From: Lelliottia sp. JS-SCA-14
GTDB lineage: Bacteria > Pseudomonadota > Gammaproteobacteria > Enterobacterales > Enterobacteriaceae
Direction: 5' to 3'
Assembly (NCBI RefSeq): GCF_035593345.1
Contig: NZ_CP141606.1
Coordinates: 3,162,001 to 3,226,000, forward strand
Length of the DNA: 64,000 bases
The translations under genes were made by a program, and so were the position numbers. This document shows, in pieces, positions 36,581 through 48,392 of this stretch. Within the stretch, counting starts at the first letter, position 1, and each line of letters starts with the position of its first letter. The notes below the pieces were generated by a model that was not told where the DNA came from, searched no databases, and worked only from the letters and a program-made list of their open reading frames with translations.

Positions 36581-37135
36581 ATGTCGGCCGTTGATATCTT
36601 ACCCGCATCCGAAGTTGAGGTGCGCGACGCCCAACCTGACGACGTTCATGCCATCGCCGCGATCTACGCCTGGCATGTGCTTAACGGGCGCGCATCGTTT
36701 GAAGAAGTCCCTCCCACCATTGAAGAGATGCGCCAGCGCATGAGCAAGATCGCCGCCGACGGTTTGCCGTGGCTGGTGGCGCTCTATCGCGGTGTGGTGG
36801 TCGGGTATTGCTATGCGGGGCTGTATCGCGCGCGCCCGGCTTATCGCTATACCCTTGAAGAGTCGATTTACGTCGATGCCAGCGCGACGGGCCGCGGCTT
36901 TGGCAGTGCGCTGATGGATGCGCTGATCGCTCGCTGCGAGCAGGGTCCGTGGCGGCAGATGATCGCCGTGGTCGGCGACGGGCATAATAATGCCGGATCT
37001 CTGCGGTTACATAAAAAGCATGGATTCGAAGTGGCCGGACAGCTGAGAAGCGTGGGCTATAAGAAAGGGAACTGGCGGGATACGCTGATTATGCAGCGTC
37101 CGCTGAACGACGGGGACTGGACGCTGCCGGAATAG
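36581..37135 (+). CDS. GNAT N-acetyltransferase, phosphinothricin/MnaT-like
   Basis: 184 residues. GNAT domain (about 12-175): VRDAQPDDVHAIAAIYAWHVLNG, ESIYVDASATGRGFGSALMDALI (acetyl-CoA loop) and NNAGSLRLHKKHGFEVAGQL, which is typical of the Pat/YwnH/MnaT group that acetylates phosphinothricin, methionine sulfone or similar amino-acid analogues. Preceded by a GAGGAG ribosome-binding site just after the dld terminator. The exact substrate is not determinable from sequence. Confidence 0.85.
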   Translation: MSAVDILPASEVEVRDAQPDDVHAIAAIYAWHVLNGRASFEEVPPTIEEMRQRMSKIAADGLPWLVALYRGVVVGYCYAGLYRARPAYRYTLEESIYVDASATGRGFGSALMDALIARCEQGPWRQMIAVVGDGHNNAGSLRLHKKHGFEVAGQLRSVGYKKGNWRDTLIMQRPLNDGDWTLPE

Positions 37136-37152
37136 CTTTTGTGCGGTCTGGT

Positions 37153-37243
37153 GCCCTCACCCCGGCCCTCTCCCACGGGGAGAGGGGGAAAACCGAGGTG
37201 CCGCTTTGACCTTGTAGGCCCGGTAAGCGCAGCGCCACCGGGC
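37153..37243. repeat. boxC-like repeat followed by a REP element
   Basis: GCCCTCACCCCGGCCCTCTC with its hairpin partner (37153-37188) resembles the pair at 32106-32223. TTGTAGGCCCGGTAAGCGCA...CACCGGGC (37213-37243) is a REP palindrome. Both lie between the convergent acetyltransferase and pbpG genes. Confidence 0.7.
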
Positions 37244-37273
37244 GCTATTGCCGGACCGATAGAATACGCGCGA

Positions 37274-38194
37274 TCAATCGTTTTGCGCCGTTTCCATCTG
37301 CGCCGCTTTTTGCTTTTTGTAGCTCATCGCGGCTGCCGGAACGGGTGTCACTTTCCCGGTTTCAATCCAGGTGCGTAAACGACTCGCATCGGCGAAGTGG
37401 GTGTATTTCCCGAACGCATCCATCACCACCAGCCCAACCGGTTTACCGTTAAACACGGTACGCATCACCAGACAGTGACCCGCCGCATTGGTAAAGCCGG
37501 TTTTGGTTAACTGAATGTTCCAGTTATCGCGATAGACCAGATGGTTAGTATTGCGGAACGGCAGGGTGTACGCCGGATTCGCGAAAGTCGCCATCTCTTC
37601 ACGCGTGGTGCTGAGCTGACCGATCAGCGGATACTGTTTGCTGGCAATCAGCAGGTGGGTCAGGTCGCGCGCGGTCGAGACGTTATGAATCGACAGTCCG
37701 GTCGGCTCGACAAAACGGGTGTTCGTCATGCCTAAGGATTTAGCTTTGGCATTCATCGCGCGGATAAACGCGTTATACCCGCCCGGATAGTGGTGCGCGA
37801 GGCTCGCGGCCGCACGGTTTTCCGAGGACATCAGCGCCAGCAGCAGCATGTTTTTACGACTGATTTCGCTGTTCAGACGCACGCGGGAGTATATCCCCTT
37901 CATCTCTGGCGTCTGGCTGATATCGACTTTCAGTTTCTCATCCAGCGGCAGTCGTGCATCAAGCACCACCATCGCGGTCATTAATTTGGTGATTGAGGCG
38001 ATCGGACGTACCAGATCCGGGTGACTGGAGTAGATCACCTTGTTGGTATTCAGATCGACAATCATGGCGCTACCGGAGGCAATTTCCGGCTGGGCGGCAG
38101 TGGTCACTGCGGTTGTTTTGGCGATAGCTGGCGCAGCAACGGGCACAGCCAGAATCAGCGCAAGGCTAAGCAAAGAAACTCGGAATTTCAGCAT
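37274..38194 (-). CDS. pbpG: D-alanyl-D-alanine endopeptidase (penicillin-binding protein 7)
   Basis: 306 residues, with a signal peptide of about 25 residues (cleavage after AIA). Peptidase S11 motifs: active-site serine in SITK ([13 protein letters not shown]), SEN ([11 protein letters not shown]) and KTG ([13 protein letters not shown]). It cleaves DD-crosslinks in peptidoglycan in the periplasm. Length and sequence match E. coli PbpG. A REP element follows it. Confidence 0.96.
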   Translation of the reverse strand: MLKFRVSLLSLALILAVPVAAPAIAKTTAVTTAAQPEIASGSAMIVDLNTNKVIYSSHPDLVRPIASITKLMTAMVVLDARLPLDEKLKVDISQTPEMKGIYSRVRLNSEISRKNMLLLALMSSENRAAASLAHHYPGGYNAFIRAMNAKAKSLGMTNTRFVEPTGLSIHNVSTARDLTHLLIASKQYPLIGQLSTTREEMATFANPAYTLPFRNTNHLVYRDNWNIQLTKTGFTNAAGHCLVMRTVFNGKPVGLVVMDAFGKYTHFADASRLRTWIETGKVTPVPAAAMSYKKQKAAQMETAQND

Positions 38195-38324
38195 GGTGAG
38201 ACTTCTGATAATTATTCATGCACGTGATGACGTACGCCTCCTGTTACATCGGGCGAAACAGGCTGGCAAAGGCATCATAGCTGCCCTGGTGAGTTGTCGC
38301 CACTAGAGAATCATGAACAGATGC

Positions 38325-38354
38325 TGCATTGCTGGCATTTACACCAGCAATGCA
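38325..38354. terminator. perfect hairpin downstream of yohC
   Basis: TGCATTGCTGG (38325-38335) and CCAGCAATGCA (38344-38354), an 11-bp perfect stem with an 8-nt loop, 7 nt downstream of the yohC stop (minus strand). T-rich sequence follows only on the plus strand, so termination of yohC is possible but not textbook. Confidence 0.45.
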
Positions 38355-38360
38355 TTTTGG

Positions 38361-38948
38361 TCAGAAGAGACGGTACCCGTAACCCCAGAGGATCACCGTG
38401 AGCGCCAGCAGCGCCTCCAGCACCAGCACGCCGATGGCGAGGGTGGAACTGGAGAAACTCAACCCCTCTTCTTTGTTGATATTGAGGAAGGTCGGGATCC
38501 CCACGTACAGCAGATAGCCGGTGTAAAACAGCGCGATGGTTCCTATCAGCGCACACAGCCAGACCAGCGGATAGAGCGCCACAATGCCGCTCATAAACAG
38601 CGGCGTCGCCACGTATCCGGCGAAGACCATGCACAGGGTAAGCGACGGACGCTGCGGATAGTTTCGCGCCATCCAGTAGATCACCCGCCCCATAATCGCG
38701 ACGCCTGCCAGCATCAGACCGTAAAAGACCACCGCCAGCGCCAGCCCGGTCATCCAGGAGAGCTTCACGACGTTGCCATCGCCAAAGTTCCAGCCGATTT
38801 GTGTTGTGCCTATAAACGCGCAGATCACCGGTACCGCCGCCATGAGCAGGACATGGTGCGTGTAGTGATGCGCGACCGTTTCGTTCTCGCTTCTGATGAC
38901 ATGCATCTCACGATCGGGATGGGAAAAAAGCCCCCAGACATGGTTCAT
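38361..38948 (-). CDS. yohC: inner-membrane protein YohC (Yip1 family)
   Basis: 195 residues, the same length as E. coli YohC. Yip1-type domain with five predicted transmembrane segments after a short N-terminal MNHVWGLFSHPDREMHVIRSENE. Function unknown. It is divergent from yohD and lies in the same pbpG-yohC-yohD order as in E. coli. Confidence 0.93.
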   Translation of the reverse strand: MNHVWGLFSHPDREMHVIRSENETVAHHYTHHVLLMAAVPVICAFIGTTQIGWNFGDGNVVKLSWMTGLALAVVFYGLMLAGVAIMGRVIYWMARNYPQRPSLTLCMVFAGYVATPLFMSGIVALYPLVWLCALIGTIALFYTGYLLYVGIPTFLNINKEEGLSFSSSTLAIGVLVLEALLALTVILWGYGYRLF

Positions 38949-39121
38949 ACAGCCCCCTCATTGTCGGCCCGCAAGGCGATACTCTCAGTATAATGCAGCT
39001 TTAGATTATTTTATGACCAGCCGCGAAAATGCCGCGACGGGAAAATGTCGTGGTTGCCGCGCCATTGATTCACAGGGTGTATGCTTAAAGGAGGTTCACA
39101 GAGGGAGACAACGCTGACCTT

Positions 39122-39688
39122 ATGGATATCAATAGTCTGATTGAACAGTACGGATATGCGGCGCTGGTGATTGGCAGCGTGGCGGAAGGTGAAACCATTA
39201 CGCTTCTCGGGGGAGTGGTTGCGCATCAGGGGCTGCTCCGTTTCCCACTGGTGGTCGCCTCCGTGGCGCTCGGCGGGATGATTGGCGATCAGCTGCTCTA
39301 CTTGCTGGGATTGCGCTTCGGTCCCACCCTGCTCAAACGTTTCTCAAAGCATCAGAAAAAAATCAACCGCGCCCAGCGGCTGATCCAGCGGCATCCCTAT
39401 CTGTTTGTTATCGGCACCCGGTTTATGTACGGCTTTCGCATTATCGGCCCGCTGCTGATTGGTGCCAGCCGCCTGCCACCGAAAATCTTCCTGCCGCTGA
39501 ACATTATTGGGGCCATCGCCTGGGCGCTGATTTTTACCACCCTCGGATACGTCGGCGGGGAAGTGATTGGCCCGTGGCTGCATAATTTCGATAAGCATCT
39601 GAAGCACTGGATCTGGCTGATTCTGGTGGTCGTGGTAGTGGTTGCCTGGCGGCTGTGGCTGAAACATCGGGAAAACGCGCGGGATTAA
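39122..39688 (+). CDS. yohD: DedA-family membrane protein YohD
   Basis: 188 residues with four to five transmembrane segments. DedA motifs include the N-terminal GYAALVIGSVAEGETITLLGGVVAHQG and RFMYGFRIIGPLLIGASR. DedA proteins are linked to membrane potential maintenance and lipid carrier (undecaprenyl phosphate) transport in the inner membrane. Convergent with yohF; the two stops are 4 nt apart. Confidence 0.94.
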   Translation: MDINSLIEQYGYAALVIGSVAEGETITLLGGVVAHQGLLRFPLVVASVALGGMIGDQLLYLLGLRFGPTLLKRFSKHQKKINRAQRLIQRHPYLFVIGTRFMYGFRIIGPLLIGASRLPPKIFLPLNIIGAIAWALIFTTLGYVGGEVIGPWLHNFDKHLKHWIWLILVVVVVVAWRLWLKHRENARD

Positions 39689-39692
39689 CGCC

Positions 39693-40466
39693 TCATCCCG
39701 CCGGTTTAAACTGCGGATTCGCCAGCATAAATCCGCCATCGACAATCAGTGATTGCCCGGTAGTGTAGCTGGCATCCGTGTCGCAGAGCCACGCGACCAG
39801 GCTTGCGATCTCGTGCGTTTTCCCCGGTCGTCCGAGGGGGATCTCTGGCATCGATCCCTCTTCAACTTCGCTGTCGTCCATGCCGTTCATCGGCGTGGCG
39901 ATGGCTCCGGGTGCGACAGCGTTGACTAAGATTTTATGTTGTACCAGTTCGAGCGCCATCGATTTGGTCAGGCCGCCCAGGGCGTGTTTTGCCGCCGTGT
40001 AGGCGCTGGCATCGGGAAGCGGCGTATGTTCATGCACCGAAGTGACATTGACGATTCGTCCACCCAGCCCCTGCTTCACCATCTGCCGGGCGGCGATTTG
40101 CGAGCAGAGAAAGGCCCCATCCACATCCACGGTGAAAATCGCGCGCCAGTCATCAAACGACATATCGAGAAACGGCGCTTTGGCCATCGCCCCGGCGTTG
40201 TTGATCAGCGCATCCAGACGACCAAAGCGGGCAATCAGCGTCTCAATCGCTTTCGCCCCTTGCGGCAACTGGCTTAAATCCAGCTGAATGGCCTCGGCGC
40301 GGCGCCCCAGCGCTTCAATTTCCCGACAGGTTTTCTGCGCCCCCTCTTCATCCGAATGCCAAGTCACGCCGATATCAAAGCCCCGCTCTGCCAGCAGCAG
40401 AGCGGTGGTTTTACCAATTCCTGAATCCGATGCGGTGACAATTGCCACGCGTTGAGTCGCTGCCAT
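39693..40466 (-). CDS. yohF: short-chain dehydrogenase/reductase YohF
   Basis: 257 residues, slightly longer at the C-terminus than E. coli YohF. SDR fold with the NAD(P)-binding TASDSGIGKTTALLLAERGF, NNAGA, catalytic Ser in VNVTSVHEH, YTAAKHALGG (catalytic Tyr and Lys) and NAVAPGAIATPM. An oxidoreductase of unknown substrate, close to acetoin reductase-type enzymes. It has the usual YohF neighbours. Confidence 0.93.
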   Translation of the reverse strand: MAATQRVAIVTASDSGIGKTTALLLAERGFDIGVTWHSDEEGAQKTCREIEALGRRAEAIQLDLSQLPQGAKAIETLIARFGRLDALINNAGAMAKAPFLDMSFDDWRAIFTVDVDGAFLCSQIAARQMVKQGLGGRIVNVTSVHEHTPLPDASAYTAAKHALGGLTKSMALELVQHKILVNAVAPGAIATPMNGMDDSEVEEGSMPEIPLGRPGKTHEIASLVAWLCDTDASYTTGQSLIVDGGFMLANPQFKPAG

Positions 40467-40514
40467 ACCTACCTCCGCACAATCGCAAAGAGGTAAGTAT
40501 AGATAACCAGGGGT

Positions 40515-41933
40515 TTAGCTGTGGTGATACCCGCCGCCGAGCGCGGAGGTGAGCTGCAGCGTGGCGTCAACATACTGCCCCTGCAGCGTCAGACCGGCGA
40601 TTTGCTCCTGCAGGGCCGGAATTTTCACTTCGCTGACGCGCGAACCGGCAATGATCCCGGCGTTGAAACGCGCCTGCGCCTGGGCCACCACGCGGGCGGT
40701 ATCGGCTTCGATCTTCTGCTGTTGCTGGGTTTTATTGATGAGGGTATCCACTTCACTGGCGGTGCGCGCCACCTGATTCACCGCATCCACCACCGCTTTG
40801 TTGTAATTCGCGACGGATAAATTGCTCTGCGCCTGGGCGATATCCAGATTCGCGTTCAGTCGTCCGCTGTCGAAGATCGGCAGCGTGAGCCCTGCGGTGA
40901 CACCCATCTGCTGCGCCGACGAGCGGAACAGATCGCTTAAGTGCAGCGCGTCCTGTTGCAGGAATGCCATCAGGTTAACGTCTGGATAAAAGGCCGCTTT
41001 CGCCGCATCCACGTCGTTCATGGACGCTTCGATATACCAGTGCGCTTCCTGCAGATCCGGGCGGCGCGCCAGGAGTTCGTAGCCAAGCGTTGGCGGCAGC
41101 GAAGCCTCGGTTTTCGGCAGTGCGTGCGGGGTCAGTTTCATCGTCGAGGTATTGGTCAGCGCCTGCAGACGCGCCTCGATGGCTTTCATTTTCCCGTGAA
41201 CTTCAGCCATCTGCTCTTCGGTTTTACTGGCGTTGATGTCGGTCGCGACACCCTGGATGGATGAATTAATGCCCTGCTGGTAGAGCTCGCGATCGACGGC
41301 GATGATCGACTGTTGCTCCTGCTTAATGTTAGTGAGCACGTTGCCTATCGCAGCCTGGGTTTGCCACTCCCAGTACAGGCGCGCGACGCTGCTGGCGAGC
41401 AGCTGGCGGGTCTGTTCCATCTCAGCTTTCTGCGCGTTGACCTTGCCGATCCTGGCCTCGACCATTGAGCGGTTTTTACCCCACAGATCCAGATCCCAGC
41501 CAGCGGTCAAGCCAAAGGTGCCATTGGTGTACCACGGCCCGGTGGTGCCCGCCGCCGGGTCGGTGAAGGCAAACGGGCCCATCAGCCCTTCTGCCGACAT
41601 TTTTTGCCGCTCGGCATCGGCGGAGAAATCAATCTGCGGCCCGTCGGCGGCCATCGCCATTTTGGCCTGGGCTTCTGCCAGAGCGATGCGCTGATGGGCA
41701 ATCTGCATATCCGGGGCATCCGCCTGCGCTTTCGCGATCAGGGCATTGAGCTCCGGGTCATTGAAATCTTTCCACCACTCATTTTTGGGCCACTGGGTAT
41801 GGGCGAGCTGAGTGTTGATTTGGGTTGCGGGCGCCTGCTGTTTCAGCGAGGCCGCCGTGTCGTGGCCTGGCGCGCATGACACCAGTAATAAAGAGAGAGG
41901 TAGGCTAAAAAATACAAGAGTTGAACGTTTCAT
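40515..41933 (-). CDS. mdtQ: multidrug outer-membrane efflux lipoprotein MdtQ (TolC/OprM family)
   Basis: 472 residues from the ATG at MKRSTLVFFSLPLSLLLVSC (lipobox LVSC, Cys 20). Two outer-membrane efflux protein (OEP) repeats: WWKDFNDPELNALI, AGWDLDLWGKNRSMVEARI, and GLTLPIFDSGRLNANLDIAQAQ, then a final VDATLQLTSALGGGY. It should form a trimeric outer-membrane channel used by an efflux pump. In E. coli K-12 this gene is disrupted, whereas here it is full length. An in-frame extension to 42005 lacks a signal and is rejected. Confidence 0.93.
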   Translation of the reverse strand: MKRSTLVFFSLPLSLLLVSCAPGHDTAASLKQQAPATQINTQLAHTQWPKNEWWKDFNDPELNALIAKAQADAPDMQIAHQRIALAEAQAKMAMAADGPQIDFSADAERQKMSAEGLMGPFAFTDPAAGTTGPWYTNGTFGLTAGWDLDLWGKNRSMVEARIGKVNAQKAEMEQTRQLLASSVARLYWEWQTQAAIGNVLTNIKQEQQSIIAVDRELYQQGINSSIQGVATDINASKTEEQMAEVHGKMKAIEARLQALTNTSTMKLTPHALPKTEASLPPTLGYELLARRPDLQEAHWYIEASMNDVDAAKAAFYPDVNLMAFLQQDALHLSDLFRSSAQQMGVTAGLTLPIFDSGRLNANLDIAQAQSNLSVANYNKAVVDAVNQVARTASEVDTLINKTQQQQKIEADTARVVAQAQARFNAGIIAGSRVSEVKIPALQEQIAGLTLQGQYVDATLQLTSALGGGYHHS

Positions 41934-42153
41934 CACGCATTCACTTAAAAAAGAAAGACGCAAATTACGCCTGCTGCTTTTCTTTTTTTTAGTAACCCGT
42001 GGCAACCAGTATTTAGAAACACACTCACACAGGTGGAAATTTATTCACCATATGAATCAGTTAATTATATTCATTCTTATGGCTTATTGTTTGCCGCTGC
42101 CGTCTGGCTGCTACACTTTACGTGATTGAAGCTCAATGGCGAGGGAGAAGGGA

Positions 42154-42237
42154 ATGAAGATACTACTGTGGATTATCCTGATTATTTTCTTGATTGGCTT
42201 ACTGGTGGTAACCGGCGTGTTTAAAATGATTTTCTGA
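42154..42237 (+). CDS. yohP: small membrane protein YohP
   Basis: 27 residues, MKILLWIILIIFLIGLLVVT followed by GVFKMIF: one transmembrane helix. Nearly identical to E. coli YohP, a very small inner-membrane protein. The ribosome-binding site GGGAGAAGGGA lies just upstream. Between mdtQ and dusC, as in E. coli. Confidence 0.93.
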   Translation: MKILLWIILIIFLIGLLVVTGVFKMIF

Positions 42238-42274
42238 TGGTTTGCCCGACCGGCGCGCGCCTGTCGGGCCACAC

Positions 42275-43207
42275 TTATTTGGACTGGATCACCCTGGCAA
42301 TCTCTGCCGAGGTTTGCAGTGTACGAATCTCCTGAAACAACCCCAGCGCCTCAGAATATTCTTTGCGTAAGTAACTCAGCCACTGCTTAATGCGCGCCAC
42401 GTGATACAACCCGGTGTCGCCCTGCTTTTCCAGACGCGAGTATTTTTGCAGCAGTGTGACCACATCCGGCCACGGCATACGCGGTTCGTTGTACTTCACC
42501 ACCCGGCTAAGGTTGGGGATATTCAGCGCGCCGCGACCGATCATCACCGAATCACAGCCCGTCTCTTTCATACAGGCCTGCGCGCTTTCATAGTCCCAGA
42601 TTTCACCGTTGGCGATCACCGGTATCGACAGACGCTTGCGGATTTCCCCGATCGCCTGCCAGTTAATTCGCTCTGCTTTGTAGCCGTCATCTTTGGTTCG
42701 GCCATGAACGACAAGCTCCGTCGCCCCGGCCTGCTGCACCGCATCGGCAATTTCAAACTGTCTGTCGCCGTTGTCCCAGCCCAGACGGACTTTCACCGTC
42801 ACTGGCAGATGAGCGGGCACCGCTTCGCGCATCGCTTTGGCACCGCGATAAATCAGCTCAGGATCTTTTAGTAAGGTCGCACCGCCGCCGCTGCCATTGA
42901 CCATTTTCGACGGGCAGCCGCAGTTGAGATCGACGCCGTAGGAACCGAGCTCCACGGCGCGGGCCGCGTTCTCCGCCAGCCATTCCGGGTATTGCCCCAG
43001 CAGTTGCAGACGCACCAGGGTGCCGGAGGTGGTCCGGCTCTGGCGATGCAGCTCCGGGCAGAGTCGATAGAACGACTTTACTGGCAACAGCATATCGACC
43101 ACCCGCAAAAACTCGGTGACGCAGAGATCGTAATCGTTCACTTCCGTCAGCAGCTCGCGCACTAAGGAGTCGAGCACACCTTCCATCGGTGCCAGTAAAA
43201 CACGCAT
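42275..43207 (-). CDS. dusC: tRNA-dihydrouridine(16) synthase
   Basis: 310 residues, FMN-dependent Dus-family TIM barrel. N-terminal [45 protein letters not shown] (catalytic Cys in CGCPS), [20 protein letters not shown], and VIANGEIWD. Reduces U16 of tRNAs with NADPH. Length and sequence match E. coli DusC. Confidence 0.95.
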   Translation of the reverse strand: MRVLLAPMEGVLDSLVRELLTEVNDYDLCVTEFLRVVDMLLPVKSFYRLCPELHRQSRTTSGTLVRLQLLGQYPEWLAENAARAVELGSYGVDLNCGCPSKMVNGSGGGATLLKDPELIYRGAKAMREAVPAHLPVTVKVRLGWDNGDRQFEIADAVQQAGATELVVHGRTKDDGYKAERINWQAIGEIRKRLSIPVIANGEIWDYESAQACMKETGCDSVMIGRGALNIPNLSRVVKYNEPRMPWPDVVTLLQKYSRLEKQGDTGLYHVARIKQWLSYLRKEYSEALGLFQEIRTLQTSAEIARVIQSK

Positions 43208-43279
43208 TCGTAGACCCTGTGAAAAAAGAGGCGCTATAGTAGCCGCTCTCTGGTGGCCTGCAAAGATCTTAACGCAGGT

Positions 43280-43546
43280 CTATCTCATCACCAGGTAGCC
43301 CACTGCTGCGGCAACGACCACAATCAGTACCGTAAAAATCGGGCCCGTCGCGAAAGCGTATAAATTCAGCTCTTCTTCTTTTTTAATGTCGTGGTAACGC
43401 GCCAGCGCGCTTGAGGCATCCGCCGCTTCGATCTCTTCAAACTCCTGCTCATAGCCCTGCTGTTTCAGGTGCGATGCGGCATTCGTATCGCCTGTCCTGA
43501 CTGTCGAAATCTGTGTACCTTTCCTGAAAAAGATGAAATTTGACAT
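43280..43546 (-). CDS. hypothetical tail-anchored membrane protein, 88 residues
   Basis: MSNFIFFRKGTQISTVRTGD at the start; a soluble N-terminal region (residues 1-62) with a charged EFEEIEAADASSALARYHDIKKEEE stretch, and a single C-terminal hydrophobic segment (about 63-87, GPIFTVLIVVVAAAVGYLVM). No signal peptide. I do not recognise the family. It is upstream of dusC and divergent from yohJ, at a place where E. coli K-12 has no gene that I recall. The codon use looks like the neighbouring core genes, so it is probably real. Confidence 0.7.
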   Translation of the reverse strand: MSNFIFFRKGTQISTVRTGDTNAASHLKQQGYEQEFEEIEAADASSALARYHDIKKEEELNLYAFATGPIFTVLIVVVAAAVGYLVMR

Positions 43547-43737
43547 ACAAAGCCCCTGTCCAAGAGAGTGGATTTATCATATCACTGCTTCAAAAATAGT
43601 CACCGCAACTACACTGTTTTGACAGGCTTTTACAATGAATCCTATGGAAACGCCCGACGTTCCAAAAGGGAATGTCTGGTATGCTCAAAATTCATGTTGT
43701 GATCCGTAGCACGTTTCTATGTTTAATTGTATGATGA

Positions 43738-44852
<1,115 letters not shown>

Positions 44853-44906
44853 AATTTGCGATGCGTCGCGCAAATTTCATTTTGTTTTCATAAGTTGCAT
44901 ACATAA

Positions 44907-44922
44907 TGAGAAGTGGATCACA
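44907..44922 (+). promoter_or_regulatory. putative CRP site upstream of cdd
   Basis: TGAGA-N6-TCACA matches the CRP consensus TGTGA-N6-TCACA with one mismatch, 59 nt upstream of the cdd start. Just upstream, GTTGCATA (44894-44901) resembles a CytR half-site. E. coli cdd is controlled by CRP and CytR, so the arrangement fits. Confidence 0.55.
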
Positions 44923-44980
44923 TATAAAGCGCTATCGGCTCCGTACACTACCGATCCATTAACCTTTATGAGGCATTGCC

Positions 44981-46714
<1,734 letters not shown>

Positions 46715-46761
46715 TTGAATTGGTTTTGAGTGTTATGCCGATCAATTAAGCATCAGAGGTT

Positions 46762-47309
46762 GTTCCGTTCACCTTATGTTCAGCAGAATATAATCGCTTA
46801 ATCACCTGTGAACGTGACAAGGGGCCTGCGCGGGCCCCTTGTCAATCCCCGCGCCCCGCCATGAAATCGGTGCTTCGCACTGCGCTCACCTCCCGGCCTG
46901 CTGCCCGCGGTCGGCTCGACTCGACATCCTGTCTCGTTTCGCCTCTGGCCGCCATCCCTGGCGTCCAGCCCTTGTCATCTGGCCTCCGGTTCGCCGATTT
47001 CTGCGGGGGCCCAACACCGGTGCCACATTCAGACGGTTGTGAAGCTGGAGGGAACGTGAGTCCGGCTGAAAATCGCCGAAGCGTTTCCTGGAGGCCGGGT
47101 CGAGGCGCAGGGATGCGCCGAGAGGGTGCGACCTGCATGGATGCAGGATCGCGCCCGACCCGAAAGCCGCAAGGAATAAGCTGAGGGCACCGCGAAGCGG
47201 CGATTTTCTTTGCCGGGAGCCGGGATTGTTAAGGGGGCGGCGGTAGCCCCCTTAACACGTTCACCGCAGAGAAATTAGCAGGAAGCAGAGAACCGGAAGT
47301 GAACGGAAC
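46762..47309. repeat. dispersed structured non-coding repeat, long copy (B)
   Basis: A 548-nt element with the same ends as copy A: GTTCCGTTCAC (46762-46772) and GTGAACGGAAC (47299-47309). Inside are a perfect 11-bp hairpin GACAAGGGGCC / GGCCCCTTGTC (46816-46843), a further arm GAAATCG (46863-46869) / CGATTTC (46995-47001), and the same GAAAATCGCCG / CGGCGATTTTC long-range stem and GGGGGC/GCCCCC hairpin seen in copy A. The segment 46821-47005, between two GGGGCC repeats, is missing from copy A. Short open frames inside are not credible genes. It occupies the position of yeiS in E. coli. Confidence 0.85.
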
Positions 47310-47366
47310 AATTCCACTGCTCCAACATAGGACTTTGGGAAAGCATTCCATTCATACCTGAAAAAA

Positions 47367-48377
47367 TTACTTCTTACGCGCGTACTTCAGTGAATCCAGC
47401 GCTACCGCGAAGATAATAATCGCGCCCTTAATGATGTACTGCCAGTACGGGTTCACGCCGATGTAAGTCAAACCGTAGTTGATAACGGTGAAAATAATCA
47501 CACCCGTCACCACGCCCACTACCGTACCCACACCGCCGCTGAAGGACACACCGCCCACCACGCAGGCTGCGATCGCATCCAGCTCGTACATAAAGCCGAG
47601 GTTGTTGGTGGCCGAGCCGATACGACCCGCTTCCAGCAAGCCACCGAAGGCATAGAACACGCCAGACAGGGCATAAATCATCAGCAGGTTCAGGGCCACG
47701 TTCACGCCAGACACTTTCGCTGCTTCCGGGTTACCGCCGATAGCGAAGATGTTTTTACCGAAGCGCGTTTTGTTCCACAGCACCCAGACGAAGGCTACGG
47801 CAATCAGCGCGTAGAAGGTGATGTATGAAAGTCGGAAACTGCCCAGCGCCACAAAGCCTTGCGCGAAGGTCGAGAAGCCGCTGTCGAAACCGGAAATCGG
47901 GGATGCACCCACGAAGTCGTAGTACAGGGAGTTGATACCGTAAACGATAATCATCGTGCCCAGGGTGGTGATAAACGGCGTCACGTTCAGGTAGGCGATA
48001 ATAATCCCGTTGATCAGACCGATAATGGCACCGACCACGCAGACGATCAGCACGACCACGATAATCGGCATGGTCGCCATTTCCGGGAACACCTTGTTGG
48101 CGTTTTCCATCGACTGCAAAAGCGTTGCCGCGACAACCGCCGCCAGGCCAACCTGACGCCCGGCTGACAGGTCCGTACCCTGAGTCACAATCAGCCCTGC
48201 CACGCCGAGTGCGATGATGATACGCACCGAGGACTGGGTCAGAATGTTACTCAAGTTAAGCAAACTTAAGAACGTAGGGTCCTGGAAAATAATAATGGCC
48301 AGCAATACTAAAAGAACGACGTAAATACCGCCCTCTTTCAGATAAGTGAGAAAACTTTTTTTATTTAACGCACTCAT
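47367..48377 (-). CDS. mglC: galactose/methyl-galactoside ABC transporter permease MglC
   Basis: 336 residues, about ten transmembrane helices, ribose/galactose-type permease (BPD_transp_2): LGVAGLIVTQGTDLSAGRQVGLAAVVAA and AACVVGGVSFSGGVGTVVGVV. Inner-membrane channel of the MglBAC high-affinity galactose importer. It starts 15 nt after mglA. Confidence 0.97.
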   Translation of the reverse strand: MSALNKKSFLTYLKEGGIYVVLLVLLAIIIFQDPTFLSLLNLSNILTQSSVRIIIALGVAGLIVTQGTDLSAGRQVGLAAVVAATLLQSMENANKVFPEMATMPIIVVVLIVCVVGAIIGLINGIIIAYLNVTPFITTLGTMIIVYGINSLYYDFVGASPISGFDSGFSTFAQGFVALGSFRLSYITFYALIAVAFVWVLWNKTRFGKNIFAIGGNPEAAKVSGVNVALNLLMIYALSGVFYAFGGLLEAGRIGSATNNLGFMYELDAIAACVVGGVSFSGGVGTVVGVVTGVIIFTVINYGLTYIGVNPYWQYIIKGAIIIFAVALDSLKYARKK

Positions 48378-48392
48378 GAGGAGCCCCTGATC

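Noticed and set aside
42244..42269. GCCCGAC / GTCGGGC hairpin between yohP and dusC, considered as a terminator
   Set aside because: Stem is short with a long loop and there is no T-run on either strand; more likely a degenerate REP.
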